Positions 51,965 to 60,623 of a stretch of 64,000 bases of DNA are shown piece after piece; position 1 is the first letter of the stretch, and each line of letters opens with the position of its first letter. The DNA is taken from positions 1 to 64,000 of the forward strand of contig NZ_JARADB010000012.1 in the NCBI RefSeq assembly GCF_028765165.1, given 5' to 3'. The translations under genes were made by a program, and so were the position numbers. The notes below the pieces were generated by a model. It was not told the origin of the DNA, ran no database searches, and saw only the letters and a list, made by a program, of their open reading frames with translations. Source of the DNA: Paenibacillus sp. MAHUQ-63. GTDB lineage: Bacteria > Bacillota > Bacilli > Paenibacillales > NBRC-103111.

Positions 51965-51983
51965 GACAACCGGTTCTTTTTTC
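51954..51983 (+). terminator. Terminator of the AraC-type regulator gene
   Basis: GAACCGGTT pairs with AACCGGTTC, followed by six T. The stop codon lies in the loop. Confidence 0.9.
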
Positions 51984-52084
51984 GCATATTCACACATGAA
52001 TCGCATATTTACGCCGAGGGATAGCACGAAATGCCTTGATAAATCAAGGGTTTTGCCTATTTGTCATCTATTGCACATCCGAAT

Positions 52085-52098
52085 TGAAAGCGCTTATA
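52085..52098 (+). promoter_or_regulatory. Probable cre (CcpA) site
   Basis: TGAAAGCGCTTATA fits the consensus TGWAANCGNTNWCA with one mismatch. It lies 70 nt before the permease start. A TTACAATAA -10-like box follows at about 52119, and no good -35 is visible, which would fit AraC-dependent activation. Confidence 0.5.
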
Positions 52099-52167
52099 TA
52101 CCTCGACTTGGGATGTACTTACAATAAAAAGGCAAGCACGGATAAACAGTGAGGGGGGATACAGAGA

Positions 52168-53142
52168 GTGTCGGTGAGACTTGTTACAAATTCAAATCCA
52201 GCGAATGCAGAACCGACCATCCAGGTTGTTCGAAAGAAGAAATCAAATCTGTTCAAAGTATTGCAAAACTATGAGCTGTATCTTTTTTTGCTTCCCACCA
52301 TGGTTTACTTTATCTTGTTTCATTATGTGCCGATGTATGGTGTTCAGATCGCTTTCAAAAATTTCATTGCAGTTAAGGGAGTCACGGGAAGCCCCTGGGT
52401 CGGTATTGAGCATTTTCAGCGTTTTTTTGAATCGTATCAATTTATTACCGTTTTGAGGAATACGCTGGGAATCAACTTATTTGAGCTGGCGGTCGCTTTT
52501 CCGGCCCCGATCCTGCTCGCGCTATTGCTTAATCAGGTGGCCAACGAACGATTCAAGAAAATTGTGCAAACAGTAACTTATGCGCCGCATTTTATTTCCG
52601 TCGTTGTCGTGGTCGGAATGTTGTATTTGTTCCTGTCTCCGAAGCACGGATTAGTCAATCATGCCTTAGCGGGTCTGGGCATGGAGCCTACCTTCTTTAT
52701 GGCTAAGCCGGAATGGTTTAAAACGATTTATGTATTCTCCGGCATCTGGCAAAATCTCGGATGGTCGGCCATCATCTATTTGGCGGCATTGTCCGGCGTG
52801 AATCCCGATCTCCACGAGGCTGCCGTTGTAGACGGAGCGAACAAGATGCAGCGGATACGCCACATTGATTTGCCTGCCATCCTGCCTACGATTGTGATTC
52901 TACTGATCTTGAACGTCGGGCATCTGATGAGTGTCGGTTTCGAAAAAGTATATCTCATGCAAAATCAGCTGAATATTGACGCATCAGAAATCATTCAAAC
53001 GTACGTGTACAGAGCGGGTTTGTTGAACGCCCAGTTCAGTTATTCGGCCGCCATTGGTTTATTCAATTCTGTCGTCAACTTTATTCTGCTGATCTCAGTC
53101 AATCAAATAGCGAGAAAAACAAAGCAGGCCAGCCTATGGTAA
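52168..53142 (+). CDS. Carbohydrate ABC transporter permease, LplB type
   Basis: 324 aa from GTG 52168, supported by GTGAGGGGGG. A basic cytoplasmic N-terminus (VVRKKKSNLFK) precedes six helices. The first is YLFLLPTMVYFILFHYVPMYGVQIAF. The EAA loop is LHEAAVVDGANKMQRIRHIDLPAI. The segment VGFEKVYLMQNQLNIDASEIIQTYVYRAG is close to that of the permease at 5655. It is the first gene of the importer operon, with the binding protein last, a reversed order compared with the LacI cluster. Confidence 0.9.
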   Translation: MSVRLVTNSNPANAEPTIQVVRKKKSNLFKVLQNYELYLFLLPTMVYFILFHYVPMYGVQIAFKNFIAVKGVTGSPWVGIEHFQRFFESYQFITVLRNTLGINLFELAVAFPAPILLALLLNQVANERFKKIVQTVTYAPHFISVVVVVGMLYLFLSPKHGLVNHALAGLGMEPTFFMAKPEWFKTIYVFSGIWQNLGWSAIIYLAALSGVNPDLHEAAVVDGANKMQRIRHIDLPAILPTIVILLILNVGHLMSVGFEKVYLMQNQLNIDASEIIQTYVYRAGLLNAQFSYSAAIGLFNSVVNFILLISVNQIARKTKQASLW

Positions 53143-53157
53143 GGGAGGAGAGCTCCG

Positions 53158-54045
53158 ATGGTTATCAGCCGCACGGCAGCCGACAAATGGTTTGACGCAT
53201 GTATGTACGTGATTCTGTCTCTTCTTCTGCTGGCTGTGTTATACCCGCTGTATTTCGTAGTGATCGCCTCCATCAGCAACCCGGATCTTGTGAATGTGGG
53301 CGATGTTGCCTTGTTCCCCAAAGGGATAACCTTGGAAGGATACCGCAGAATATTTGGCGATGCAAGTATCTGGCTTGGTTACCGTAATTCCTTGATATAT
53401 ACCGTTCTCGGTACTTGTCTGAACGTCATACTTACCTTGACTGCGGGTTACGCGCTCTCCAGATCGGATCTTGCGGGCCGCGGGATCTTCATGTTAGTCA
53501 TCGTGTTTACGATGTTTTTCAGCGGCGGTCTCATTCCTTCGTATTTGCTCATCAAAAGCTTGGGAATGCTCAACACAATCTGGGTCATGATTCTCCCGAA
53601 TGCGGTCTCGGCCTATAACATTATCATCGCGAGAACCTTCTTCCAGAGCACGATGCCGGCGGAGCTGCTGGAAGCGGCCAAAGTGGACGGCTGTTCCAAT
53701 ACCAGGTTTTTTCTGCAAATTGTGATTCCCGTCTCACTGCCTATCGTCGCAGTCATGGTGCTGTTCAGCGCCGTAGGTCATTGGAACTCGTATTTCCAGG
53801 CGTTGATTTACTTGAAGGAGGACTCGCTTCAGCCCCTTCAAATCATTCTCCGCAAAATTCTGATCAGCAACGAAGCCTCTGAGAACATGGTGGACGGACT
53901 GGTCAATCAGGCGGATGTGGTCAGGATGGCTGAAACGATGAAATACGGTGTCATTATCGTATCGAGTCTGCCGGTATTGGTCCTTTATCCTTTTCTGCAA
54001 AAGTATTTCATTAAAGGCGTCATGATAGGCTCACTGAAGGGGTAA
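53158..54045 (+). CDS. Carbohydrate ABC transporter permease, YtcP/AraQ type
   Basis: 295 aa, 15 nt after the first permease (AAGGGAGGAGAG upstream). Six helices, the SGGLIPSYLLIKSLGMLNTIWVMILPNAVSAYNIIIARTF block, the EAA loop (LLEAAKVDGCSNTRFFLQIVIPV) and YPFLQKYFIKGVMIGSLKG at the end. It forms the channel with 52168-53142. Confidence 0.9.
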   Translation: MVISRTAADKWFDACMYVILSLLLLAVLYPLYFVVIASISNPDLVNVGDVALFPKGITLEGYRRIFGDASIWLGYRNSLIYTVLGTCLNVILTLTAGYALSRSDLAGRGIFMLVIVFTMFFSGGLIPSYLLIKSLGMLNTIWVMILPNAVSAYNIIIARTFFQSTMPAELLEAAKVDGCSNTRFFLQIVIPVSLPIVAVMVLFSAVGHWNSYFQALIYLKEDSLQPLQIILRKILISNEASENMVDGLVNQADVVRMAETMKYGVIIVSSLPVLVLYPFLQKYFIKGVMIGSLKG

Positions 54046-54077
54046 GAACTTTCAATTATTTGGAGGGATAGGTCAAT

Positions 54078-55706
54078 ATGAAGATGAATAAATGGGCACA
54101 TGGAAGTGTGACGCTGGCTGTGGCGTTGGGAGTGCTGCTTAGCGGCTGCTCCAGCGAAAGCGCCAACAACAGCAGCGACAGCGGCGGCCAGACGGATACG
54201 AAACAGCCGCCTAAGGCATCGTCGAATATGAGCGCAACCGGATTACCGATCGTCAAGGACAAAGTCACTCTCAAGATTGCCGGTCTTTACGGTATTGCCG
54301 GACAGAAGCCATTTGGCGAGCTGCCGTTCTTTAAGAGCCTGGAAGAGAAAACAAACGTCCATGTAGACTGGCAAATGAATGATGCGAACGGTTTCAAAGA
54401 GAAGAAAAACCTGATGTTCGCCAGCGGCGACCTGCCCGATGCCTTCTACGGTCATTACATTCTTGATAACGATGAAGTGGTGAAATACGGTTATCAAGGC
54501 TTGTTCATTCCGTTGGAAGAGCTCATTAACAAATATGCGCCCAATTTGAAGAAAATACTGGATGCGAATCCAGGCTACAAAAAAGATATGACGGCGCCGA
54601 ACGGTCATATTTATTCGTTACCAACGATTGACGGCACCTATCCTACATCCAAAGATATGCTATTCGTCAATAAGAAGTGGTTGGATCAGCTCAAGCTGCC
54701 GATTCCTACGACGCCGGATGAATTTTACAAAACGCTCAAAGCATTCAAGGACAACGATATGAACGGCAACGGCAAAAAGGATGAAGTACCGTTCTCCTAC
54801 AGGGTACATGCGATTCAAGGCATCTATTCGCTGTATGGTTCATTTGGTTTGCTCGACAAACAGGATCACATCATTATGAAGGGCGACCAAGTCGTTTACA
54901 CGGCGGTACAGCCCGAGTACAAGGAAGCAACGAAATTCTTCCATAAATTGTTCGCCGAAGGCTTGGTTGATCCGGAATCGCTAACGCATGACGAGAAGGT
55001 ATACGGTTCCAAGCTCAGAAGCAAGGATAGCAATGTCGGTTCCTATGTAGCCTGGACGGCTTCGACGTATATGGACCCCGATCAGGCCGCTAACTTCGTT
55101 CCGGTCATGCCGTTGAAAGGTCCGGACGGCAAGCAGATTTGGAACAGCTACTCAGCGGGAATTTTGAGCAAAGGCGCATTTGCCATTACTTCCAACAACA
55201 AGAATCCGGAAATAACGATGCGCTGGATCGATTATATGTATGATCCTCGAGTAAGTTTGGAAGCGGTGAATGGAACGATTGGCACCGTGATGAAGGATAA
55301 CGGAGACGGTACGCTCACAACAATCGATCCGCCAAGCGGCGTGAATGCGAACGAATTCAGACATACGGTTTCCCCAGGCTCGACCTCCGTGTTTGCCAAA
55401 ACGAACGACTCGCCTAAAGTCGTCGGCAAGCCGTATGAAAAAGGCGATATGGATAAATTATTGCAGCCTTATTTGGATAAAAATATTTTCCCTAACCTGT
55501 ATTTCAGCGAGGAAGAAACGGAAGCACGCAGCCGCTACTTTACCGATATCGATGCTTATGTCAAGAAAATGCAAGCCAAATGGCTCGTGCAGGGAGGCAT
55601 TGACGAAGAGTGGGACAGCTATGTGAAGAAGCTAAAAGAAATGAATCTGGACAAATTGGTCAAAGTATACCAAGATGCGTATAACCGTTATAACGCGATC
55701 AAGTAA
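54078..55706 (+). CDS. Extracellular sugar-binding lipoprotein
   Basis: 542 aa with TTTGGAGGGA upstream. The lipoprotein signal ends at Cys24 (LLSGC), then a Ser/Asn-rich linker. Binding-protein blocks include MLFVNKKWLDQLKLPIPTTPDEF, the DNDMNGNGKKDEVP loop and NPEITMRWIDYMYDP. The late SRYFTDIDAYVKKMQAKWLVQGGIDEEWDSYVKKLKEMNLDKL is typical of this subgroup. It is the receptor of the importer. The following NagZ-like GH3 gene suggests an amino-sugar-containing ligand (inference). Confidence 0.87.
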   Translation: MKMNKWAHGSVTLAVALGVLLSGCSSESANNSSDSGGQTDTKQPPKASSNMSATGLPIVKDKVTLKIAGLYGIAGQKPFGELPFFKSLEEKTNVHVDWQMNDANGFKEKKNLMFASGDLPDAFYGHYILDNDEVVKYGYQGLFIPLEELINKYAPNLKKILDANPGYKKDMTAPNGHIYSLPTIDGTYPTSKDMLFVNKKWLDQLKLPIPTTPDEFYKTLKAFKDNDMNGNGKKDEVPFSYRVHAIQGIYSLYGSFGLLDKQDHIIMKGDQVVYTAVQPEYKEATKFFHKLFAEGLVDPESLTHDEKVYGSKLRSKDSNVGSYVAWTASTYMDPDQAANFVPVMPLKGPDGKQIWNSYSAGILSKGAFAITSNNKNPEITMRWIDYMYDPRVSLEAVNGTIGTVMKDNGDGTLTTIDPPSGVNANEFRHTVSPGSTSVFAKTNDSPKVVGKPYEKGDMDKLLQPYLDKNIFPNLYFSEEETEARSRYFTDIDAYVKKMQAKWLVQGGIDEEWDSYVKKLKEMNLDKLVKVYQDAYNRYNAIK

Positions 55707-55739
55707 CCGATTTTGCGGTCAATGATGGGAGATTGGGTC

Positions 55740-57407
55740 ATGCAAACATCCGAACAATGGTTTCAGCATATGAATTTGGAGCAAAAAATCGGGCAAATGA
55801 TATGTGTCCGGGCTTCACGGTTCGAAGATTCGGTTCGCAGTTCACTTTCATCCGGCCGGATCGGAACGGTAGGCTCAGTCCTCCTGCTTCACAAATTTGA
55901 ACAGTTGAACGGCCTCGTGGATACGGTGAACGACTATTTGGGACAGTCACAAATCCCGCTGTTGTTGTTCTCCGATGCGGAGAGAGGGCTGCGGCATAAC
56001 TTGAAGGTCGGCACTTCGTTTCCGAGCATGATGGCTCTTGGAGCCTCAGGTTCAAGCGAGCTTGCTTATCGGATGGGATTAGCGATCGGCAAGGAAGCGA
56101 GAGCCGTCGGCTTCGGTATGATCAGCAATCCGGTGCTTGACGTCAATTCCAATCCGGATAACCCGATTATTAGCACGCGGGCGATCAGCGACCGAACCGA
56201 CGTCGTCATCGAGCTGGGCGCTGCTTATGTGCAGGGAATGCAAGAGGCGGGCGTCATTCCGAACGGCAAACATTTTCCGGGTCACGGGGATACGAAGATC
56301 GATTCGCACGTCTCTATGCCAATCGTGGAGCGTGATTTCGATCATTTGATGAACGTAGAGCTGCGTCCGTTTCGTGAATTGATTAAGCGTGGGATGATGG
56401 GTATCATGACAGCTCATATTCTATATCCCGCTTTGCTGGCAGAGGGAGAGCCGCTTGTGCCGGCGACGTTATCCAGATCCGTGATGACCGGGCTGCTTCG
56501 AGAGCAGTTCGGTTTCACGGGGCTGATCGTTTCGGATAGTCTGACGATGAAATCGATCAAGATGCAGTACGGCATTGAGAAGGCCGCCGTCATGGCGGTT
56601 CAAGCGGGGAATGATATCATTCTGCAGGATTACCAGTCAGATCCTGAGATCACCTTCCATGCGATTATGAATGCTGTCCGTTCCGGAGAGCTGAGTTTGG
56701 AGCTGATCGATACGGCAGTAAAGCGGATCTTGGATGTGAAGGAACGTTTCGGATTGCTCGAGAATAAGCCGATTCAGCTGGAAGAAGCGGAACAGCTGCT
56801 AGGATCCGATGAACATATCGAGCTGGCTAAGGAAATCGCGTCGCGTTCCATCACTGCATTAGAGAGTGCAAATCTTCCTATTCAGCCGGATGCATGTTCA
56901 AAAGTGTTGGTTATCGCCTCCCGAAGCAAGGACGAGGGGAAGGAAGTTGAAGATATGGGAACGCGAATCTCCGGTAAAGCGGCATACTTGCACCGCAGCT
57001 GCTTACGATATGGAGCTGAGACCGATCTTCTCGTGATCGATGAGCTTCCCGACGAACGGGATTTTGCAGCCGTTACCGAAGCGATCGGCTCCGCAGCATA
57101 CGATCATGTGATTTATGCCGCTTTCATACGCGTCATCAGCTATAAGGAAGGAAGCGGCATGTTGCCGCCAGGTCAGCTCCAGATGATCGAACGTATCCGC
57201 GAGGGTCATCCCGATTTTGTTTTGCTTGTCTTGGGCAGCCCCTATATTTTGCGGAAAATAGAGCGGCAGCGCAACGTCATTTGTACATATGACGACTGTG
57301 ATTATTCGATTGATGCGGCCGTAGATGCCTTGTTTGGAGCTAAGAAGGCGAGAGGCAAGCTGCCCGTCGATGTGAATGAAGATTATATGTTCGGTTACGG
57401 ATTATAA
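55740..57407 (+). CDS. nagZ: Glycoside hydrolase family 3, NagZ-like beta-N-acetylglucosaminidase
   Basis: 555 aa from ATG 55740; the in-frame ATGs at 55722 and 55725 are possible but their ribosome site is poor. No signal peptide, so cytoplasmic. The GH3 barrel shows KHFPGHGD (Lys177-His178). The NagZ-specific acid/base dyad Asp188-Ser-His190 (TKIDSH) replaces the glutamate of other GH3 enzymes. The nucleophile is Asp266 (IVSDSLTM). A second, C-terminal sandwich domain runs from about 370. It should cleave non-reducing GlcNAc residues from imported saccharides, muropeptide or chitin-like. It lies 33 nt behind the binding-protein gene. Confidence 0.85.
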   Translation: MQTSEQWFQHMNLEQKIGQMICVRASRFEDSVRSSLSSGRIGTVGSVLLLHKFEQLNGLVDTVNDYLGQSQIPLLLFSDAERGLRHNLKVGTSFPSMMALGASGSSELAYRMGLAIGKEARAVGFGMISNPVLDVNSNPDNPIISTRAISDRTDVVIELGAAYVQGMQEAGVIPNGKHFPGHGDTKIDSHVSMPIVERDFDHLMNVELRPFRELIKRGMMGIMTAHILYPALLAEGEPLVPATLSRSVMTGLLREQFGFTGLIVSDSLTMKSIKMQYGIEKAAVMAVQAGNDIILQDYQSDPEITFHAIMNAVRSGELSLELIDTAVKRILDVKERFGLLENKPIQLEEAEQLLGSDEHIELAKEIASRSITALESANLPIQPDACSKVLVIASRSKDEGKEVEDMGTRISGKAAYLHRSCLRYGAETDLLVIDELPDERDFAAVTEAIGSAAYDHVIYAAFIRVISYKEGSGMLPPGQLQMIERIREGHPDFVLLVLGSPYILRKIERQRNVICTYDDCDYSIDAAVDALFGAKKARGKLPVDVNEDYMFGYGL

Positions 57408-57450
57408 GGGCGAATTGTAGATCAAATCAGCAAAGAATGGAGACTCACAG

Positions 57451-58260
57451 ATGCAAATCGGCTCATCAGACCCCAAAATATGGCCCGTCGGCTTATCCAT
57501 CAGCCTGATATCACCACCGGACTTACATCAGCTCAAACAATCCGGAATCGCATGCGTCGAAGTAACGTGGCAGGCGAAATTTATGGATGTGCCGCACGAT
57601 CCCGCTACAAAAGCCCATTGCGACAAAGTCGTGCAGGCCATAAGGGAAAGCGGAATCGACATTTGGTCGGTTCATATTCCTTACCGCAGCCCTTGGGACA
57701 TTTCCTTAATCGATTCTATCGAGCGAGAGAAGGTACTGGAACGCGTCACTTGCATACTGGCGCTTGCACAAGAGTGGGGTATTCGCCAAGCAGTTCTGCA
57801 TCCGAGCTACGAGCCGATCGCACCTGAGGAGAGGGGACAGCGGCTCGATTATGCCAAGGAATCGCTGCTAAGATTGGCTCCAGCAGCTGAGGCGCATGGG
57901 GTGCGACTCGCCGTCGAATGCCTGCCGCGGACTTGCCTCGGCAATAATATTCAAGAGATTGAGGCGCTCATCTCCATTCATCCTAGCCTTGGCATATGCT
58001 GCGATGTCAATCATTTGTTCAAAGAAACACCGGAGACCTTTATCGGGAGTCTCGGCTCCCGGATCATCACGACGCATATTTCGGATAACGACGGATTGGA
58101 TGAGAAGCATTGGATGCCCGGAGAGGGCGTGCTGAACTGGAAGGAAATCATCCATGCTTTAGCGGAAACCGGATATTCAGGACCTTTCATGTATGAAGTA
58201 AGAAACCCTGATCCGCGCTGTTTGATGGACAATTGGCGAAATCTGATGAGCATAAGCTAG
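57451..58260 (+). CDS. Sugar isomerase/epimerase-like TIM-barrel protein
   Basis: 269 aa; a weak AATGGAG site stands before the ATG. The xylose-isomerase-like barrel is shown by VGLSISLISPPDLHQLKQSGIACVEVTWQ, IWSVHIPYRSPWD, WGIRQAVLHPSYEPI, VRLAVECLPRTCLGNN (Glu), LGICCDVNHLFKE (Asp), RIITTHISDNDG (His) and PFMYEVRNPD (Glu). The metal site looks complete. It may isomerise the sugar released by the GH3 enzyme. It is the third TIM-barrel protein of this type in the window. Confidence 0.82.
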   Translation: MQIGSSDPKIWPVGLSISLISPPDLHQLKQSGIACVEVTWQAKFMDVPHDPATKAHCDKVVQAIRESGIDIWSVHIPYRSPWDISLIDSIEREKVLERVTCILALAQEWGIRQAVLHPSYEPIAPEERGQRLDYAKESLLRLAPAAEAHGVRLAVECLPRTCLGNNIQEIEALISIHPSLGICCDVNHLFKETPETFIGSLGSRIITTHISDNDGLDEKHWMPGEGVLNWKEIIHALAETGYSGPFMYEVRNPDPRCLMDNWRNLMSIS

Positions 58261-58271
58261 GGGAAAGTAAG

Positions 58272-58340
58272 ATGTATACGGACGAAGAAAGAAGGCAGAA
58301 CAGCATCGTCGGATGGGGAGGAGAGTATAATCATGTCTAA
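58272..58340 (+). CDS. Possible 22-codon upstream ORF overlapping the GDPD start
   Basis: An ATG at 58272 behind AGGGGAAAGTAAG opens 22 codons ([20 protein letters not shown]...). The frame closes 8 nt inside the glycerophosphodiesterase gene, so the next ATG lies within its end. It could be a coupling or leader peptide, or the N-terminal shard of a lost gene. The GDPD gene also has its own GGGGAGGAGA site. Confidence 0.3.
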   Translation: MYTDEERRQNSIVGWGGEYNHV

Positions 58341-58514
58341 GCCGAAATATGTCGCCCATCGGGGATTTAGCATGCTAGCGCCCGAGAATACGATCGCCGC
58401 CTTCGAATTGGCGGGGCAATCGGGGTTCTGGGGGATCGAATGTGATACGTATTGCACGATTGATGGCCATTGAATCGTCCATCACGACCGAACGGTTGAC
58501 CGAATGACGGATGG

Positions 58515-58581
58515 GACGGGAAAAACAAAGGATCATACGTATGATCAAATCCGTAACTTGAACATCGTGGCCGGTAACGGC
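58515..58581 (+). repeat. Repeat A, source copy inside GDPD
   Basis: 67-nt block (GACGGGAAAAACAAAGG to GTAACGGC) that recurs at 59096-59162 with one mismatch. Confidence 0.92.
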
Positions 58582-58698
58582 ATTGAAGCGCATTCCGGAC
58601 TGCGAATTCCGACTTTGGAAGAAGTACTCGATATATGTAAGTCTTATCAGATGCACGCCTTTGTCGAAATAGAGGAATACCACCATGATGCGGATCTG

Positions 58699-58855
58699 GA
58701 AGTGCTTCTTCAGCTGATTGACCGGCACGGCATGCTGGAAACCTGCAGTCTTATCTGCTTTAACGCCGATACACTTCGGAAAGTGCGGGAGATTCACAGG
58801 CGAGTACAGCTCGGATATTTAACGTCACAACCGCCGTCGGATTCCGATTTGGACC
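58699..58855 (+). repeat. Repeat B, source copy inside GDPD
   Basis: 157-nt block (GAAGTGCTTCTTCAGC to GATTTGGACC) that recurs at 59163-59320 with about 95 percent identity. Confidence 0.92.
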
Positions 58856-59044
58856 TGATCCAACAAGTAAAGCCGGCATTTCTGGACTACGACTACAGGG
58901 CGATCAAACCTGAGGATGTACGAAGATTGTTGTCCAAAGGGATAGATGTTTCGATATGGACTGTGAATTCCTGGGAAGATGCCGAGCCCTTTATCGAGTC
59001 GGGGGTTACTTACATAACAACTGATACAAACTTGATGGAGAGTT

Positions 59045-59095
59045 AATGTCCGATATATAGTTGTGTGGCGAAAAAGAACATTCAATAATCGCGGA
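59045..59095 (+). repeat. Repeat X, copy 1
   Basis: 51-nt block (AATGTCCGATATATAGTTG to AATAATCGCGGA) directly after the GDPD stop codon. It recurs at 59321-59371, with two small compensating indels. Confidence 0.92.
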
Positions 59096-59320
59096 GACGG
59101 GAAAAACAAAGGATCATACGTATGATCAAATCCGTAACTTGAACATCGTGGCCGGAAACGGCGAAGTGCTTCTTCAGCTGATTGACCGGCACGGCATGCT
59201 GGAAACCTGCAGTCCTTATCTGCTTTAACGCCGATACACTTCGGAAAGTACGGGAGATTCACCGGCGCGTAGAGCTCGGATATTTAACCTCACAACCGCC
59301 GTCGGATTCCGATTTGGACC
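59096..59320 (+). repeat. Eroded second copy of GDPD blocks A and B
   Basis: 59096-59162 repeats block A and 59163-59320 repeats block B. Exactly 117 nt (58582-58698, 39 codons) are missing between them, and one C is inserted in the B copy. The segment lies between the two X copies. Together this reads as a tandem duplication of 58515-59095, of which the second unit lost two internal parts. Confidence 0.9.
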
Positions 59321-59371
59321 AATGTCCGATGATATAGTTGTGTGGCGAAAAGAACATTCAATAATCGCGGA
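59321..59371 (+). repeat. Repeat X, copy 2
   Basis: 51-nt copy of the block at 59045-59095. It continues into unique sequence without a recognisable gene up to the aldo/keto reductase remnant. Confidence 0.92.
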
Positions 59372-59531
59372 ACGGCTCGTAGCAATAAGAGATTTTTCCA
59401 ATGAACGGAATTTCATTTATAACTACTTCACAAAACCCGTATTTTATACATATGTCTATGAGCAAGAAAAACCCCGGTTTTCCTGTCGGATGTTTCTTAT
59501 GTTGCACATTATTTTGGGACGAGTGTGTTTT

Positions 59532-60167
59532 TTAATTTTTTATATAGTCAAACCTGTGAATAATATTCAAATCTCTATGTTTGTCTCCAAAAAACTGCTC
59601 AGCAAGCCAAGGCAGCACAGCTTCCTCCGGCCGACGATCCAACAAACTATATTGACTCATGACACTAACAATCGACGAGCGGTTTGTATATTCACGAATA
59701 ACATTTGGACGAATGGACGAGATACCATAATATCTAATTACTCCCTCTCGCTTCAATTGTTCAAAGGCTTCGATCGTATCGTCAATCGGGTCCTCTTGCG
59801 TACCGCCATGCAATTGATACAAATCAATGTAATCGGTACCTAACCGTTTCAAGCTATCTTTTACCGCGGATAGTATGTACGCTTTGGAGGCGTCCCAAAC
59901 CCAGCCCTCTTTGCCCGGAATTCGTCTATTGCCCACTTTAGTTGCTATAATGAGTTCCTCGCGATGACGACCACGAATCGCTGCACCGACGATTTGTTCA
60001 TTCAGACCTTCATCGTACAAATCTGCCGTATCTATAAAATTCACCCCGCGGTCCAACGCTGTATGAATCATAGAAATTGCCTGACGTTGATCTGTACCTA
60101 AGGACATGCAGCCTAATCCCACTTCGCCTACCACGAGCTCCGAAGTGCCTAGTCTATTCCGTTTCAT
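59532..60167 (-). pseudogene. Truncated aldo/keto reductase
   Basis: The first about 191 residues are a normal AKR: the opening RNRLGTSELVVGEVGLGCMSLG, the catalytic Asp and Tyr of DTADLYDEGLNE, Lys of ATKVGN and His of YQLHGGTQEDP, then GVIRYYGISSIRPN and QYSLLDRRPEEAVLPWLAEQ. After residue 191 (near 59595) homology stops. The frame runs 20 more codons of unrelated sequence to a stop. Full-length members have about 300 residues and carry the NADPH-binding Lys/Arg segment in the missing third. The gene was cut at its 3' end, close to the duplication scar. The ATG has an AAACGGAGG site, so it may still be transcribed. Confidence 0.82.
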
Positions 60168-60623
60168 TGAAATGTATCCCTCCGTTTTATATCTTCACAT
60201 TATTAGGATCGGTTTCTGCCGCTGTTTTCTTCAAACATACTGCTACTCGATAAATTAGTTTCTATTATATCATGTGTGTACGAAGAGTACTCGGACATGT
60301 GTTTTGGGGGCGACAGATGACGATAATCGCAAGAAGATACTGTACATTGAACAAGCACAACTTTTTGGAGTGGGTTTTTCTTTACCAATTTAATAATTTC
60401 GGGTATTCGGACCGTACTTAATTATTAATATACTAAAATCCCCGATCGACTTTGATCGGGGATTCGTATTTTATGATATCTACGTACTAAAGACATGTTA
60501 AGTTAGAAGTTTCCCTAGGTTACAATTAATCTCAATGTCTAAAATGACAACCGACATTTTAACCTCGCAACCCAAATAATTACCCACCTCGATCTGAGCT
60601 ACTAAATTGACGTAATTGGATTA
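60168..60623. other. 456-nt gene-free stretch
   Basis: AT-rich. It holds the upstream region of the AKR remnant, with TATAAT on the minus strand near 60273 as a possible -10 box, and the terminator at 60437. Otherwise I see nothing that supports a gene; a 61-codon minus-strand frame here has no ribosome site. Confidence 0.5.
60437..60465. terminator. Bidirectional hairpin
   Basis: AATCCCCGATC pairs over 11 bp with GATCGGGGATT. CGTATTTTAT follows on the plus strand and TTAGTATATT on the minus strand. It lies 159 nt after the stop of the 167-aa gene. Confidence 0.75.

Larger units (their letters stand above)
58333..59046 (+). pseudogene. Glycerophosphodiester phosphodiesterase (GDPD) gene with in-frame TGA
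   Basis: One continuous frame of 238 codons, interrupted only by TGA at codon 47 (58471-58473). The GDPD active site is readable on both sides: HRG (His9-Arg10) with PENT before it, ECDT, then HHDRTVDR with the second catalytic His after the stop. The later FVEIEEYHHDADLEVLLQLI and FLDYDYRAIKPEDVRRL and WTVNSWEDAE complete the barrel. A single change (for instance TGG to TGA) explains the lesion. Readthrough or an internal start at ATG 58504 would lack the first catalytic His. Its neighbour is the TIM-barrel gene, and it was probably the last gene of the GH3 operon. Confidence 0.85.

Noticed and set aside
59322-59843. 173-aa plus-strand frame after the X repeat
   Set aside because: Its second half is antisense to the AKR remnant and its first half has no ribosome site or recognisable domain.
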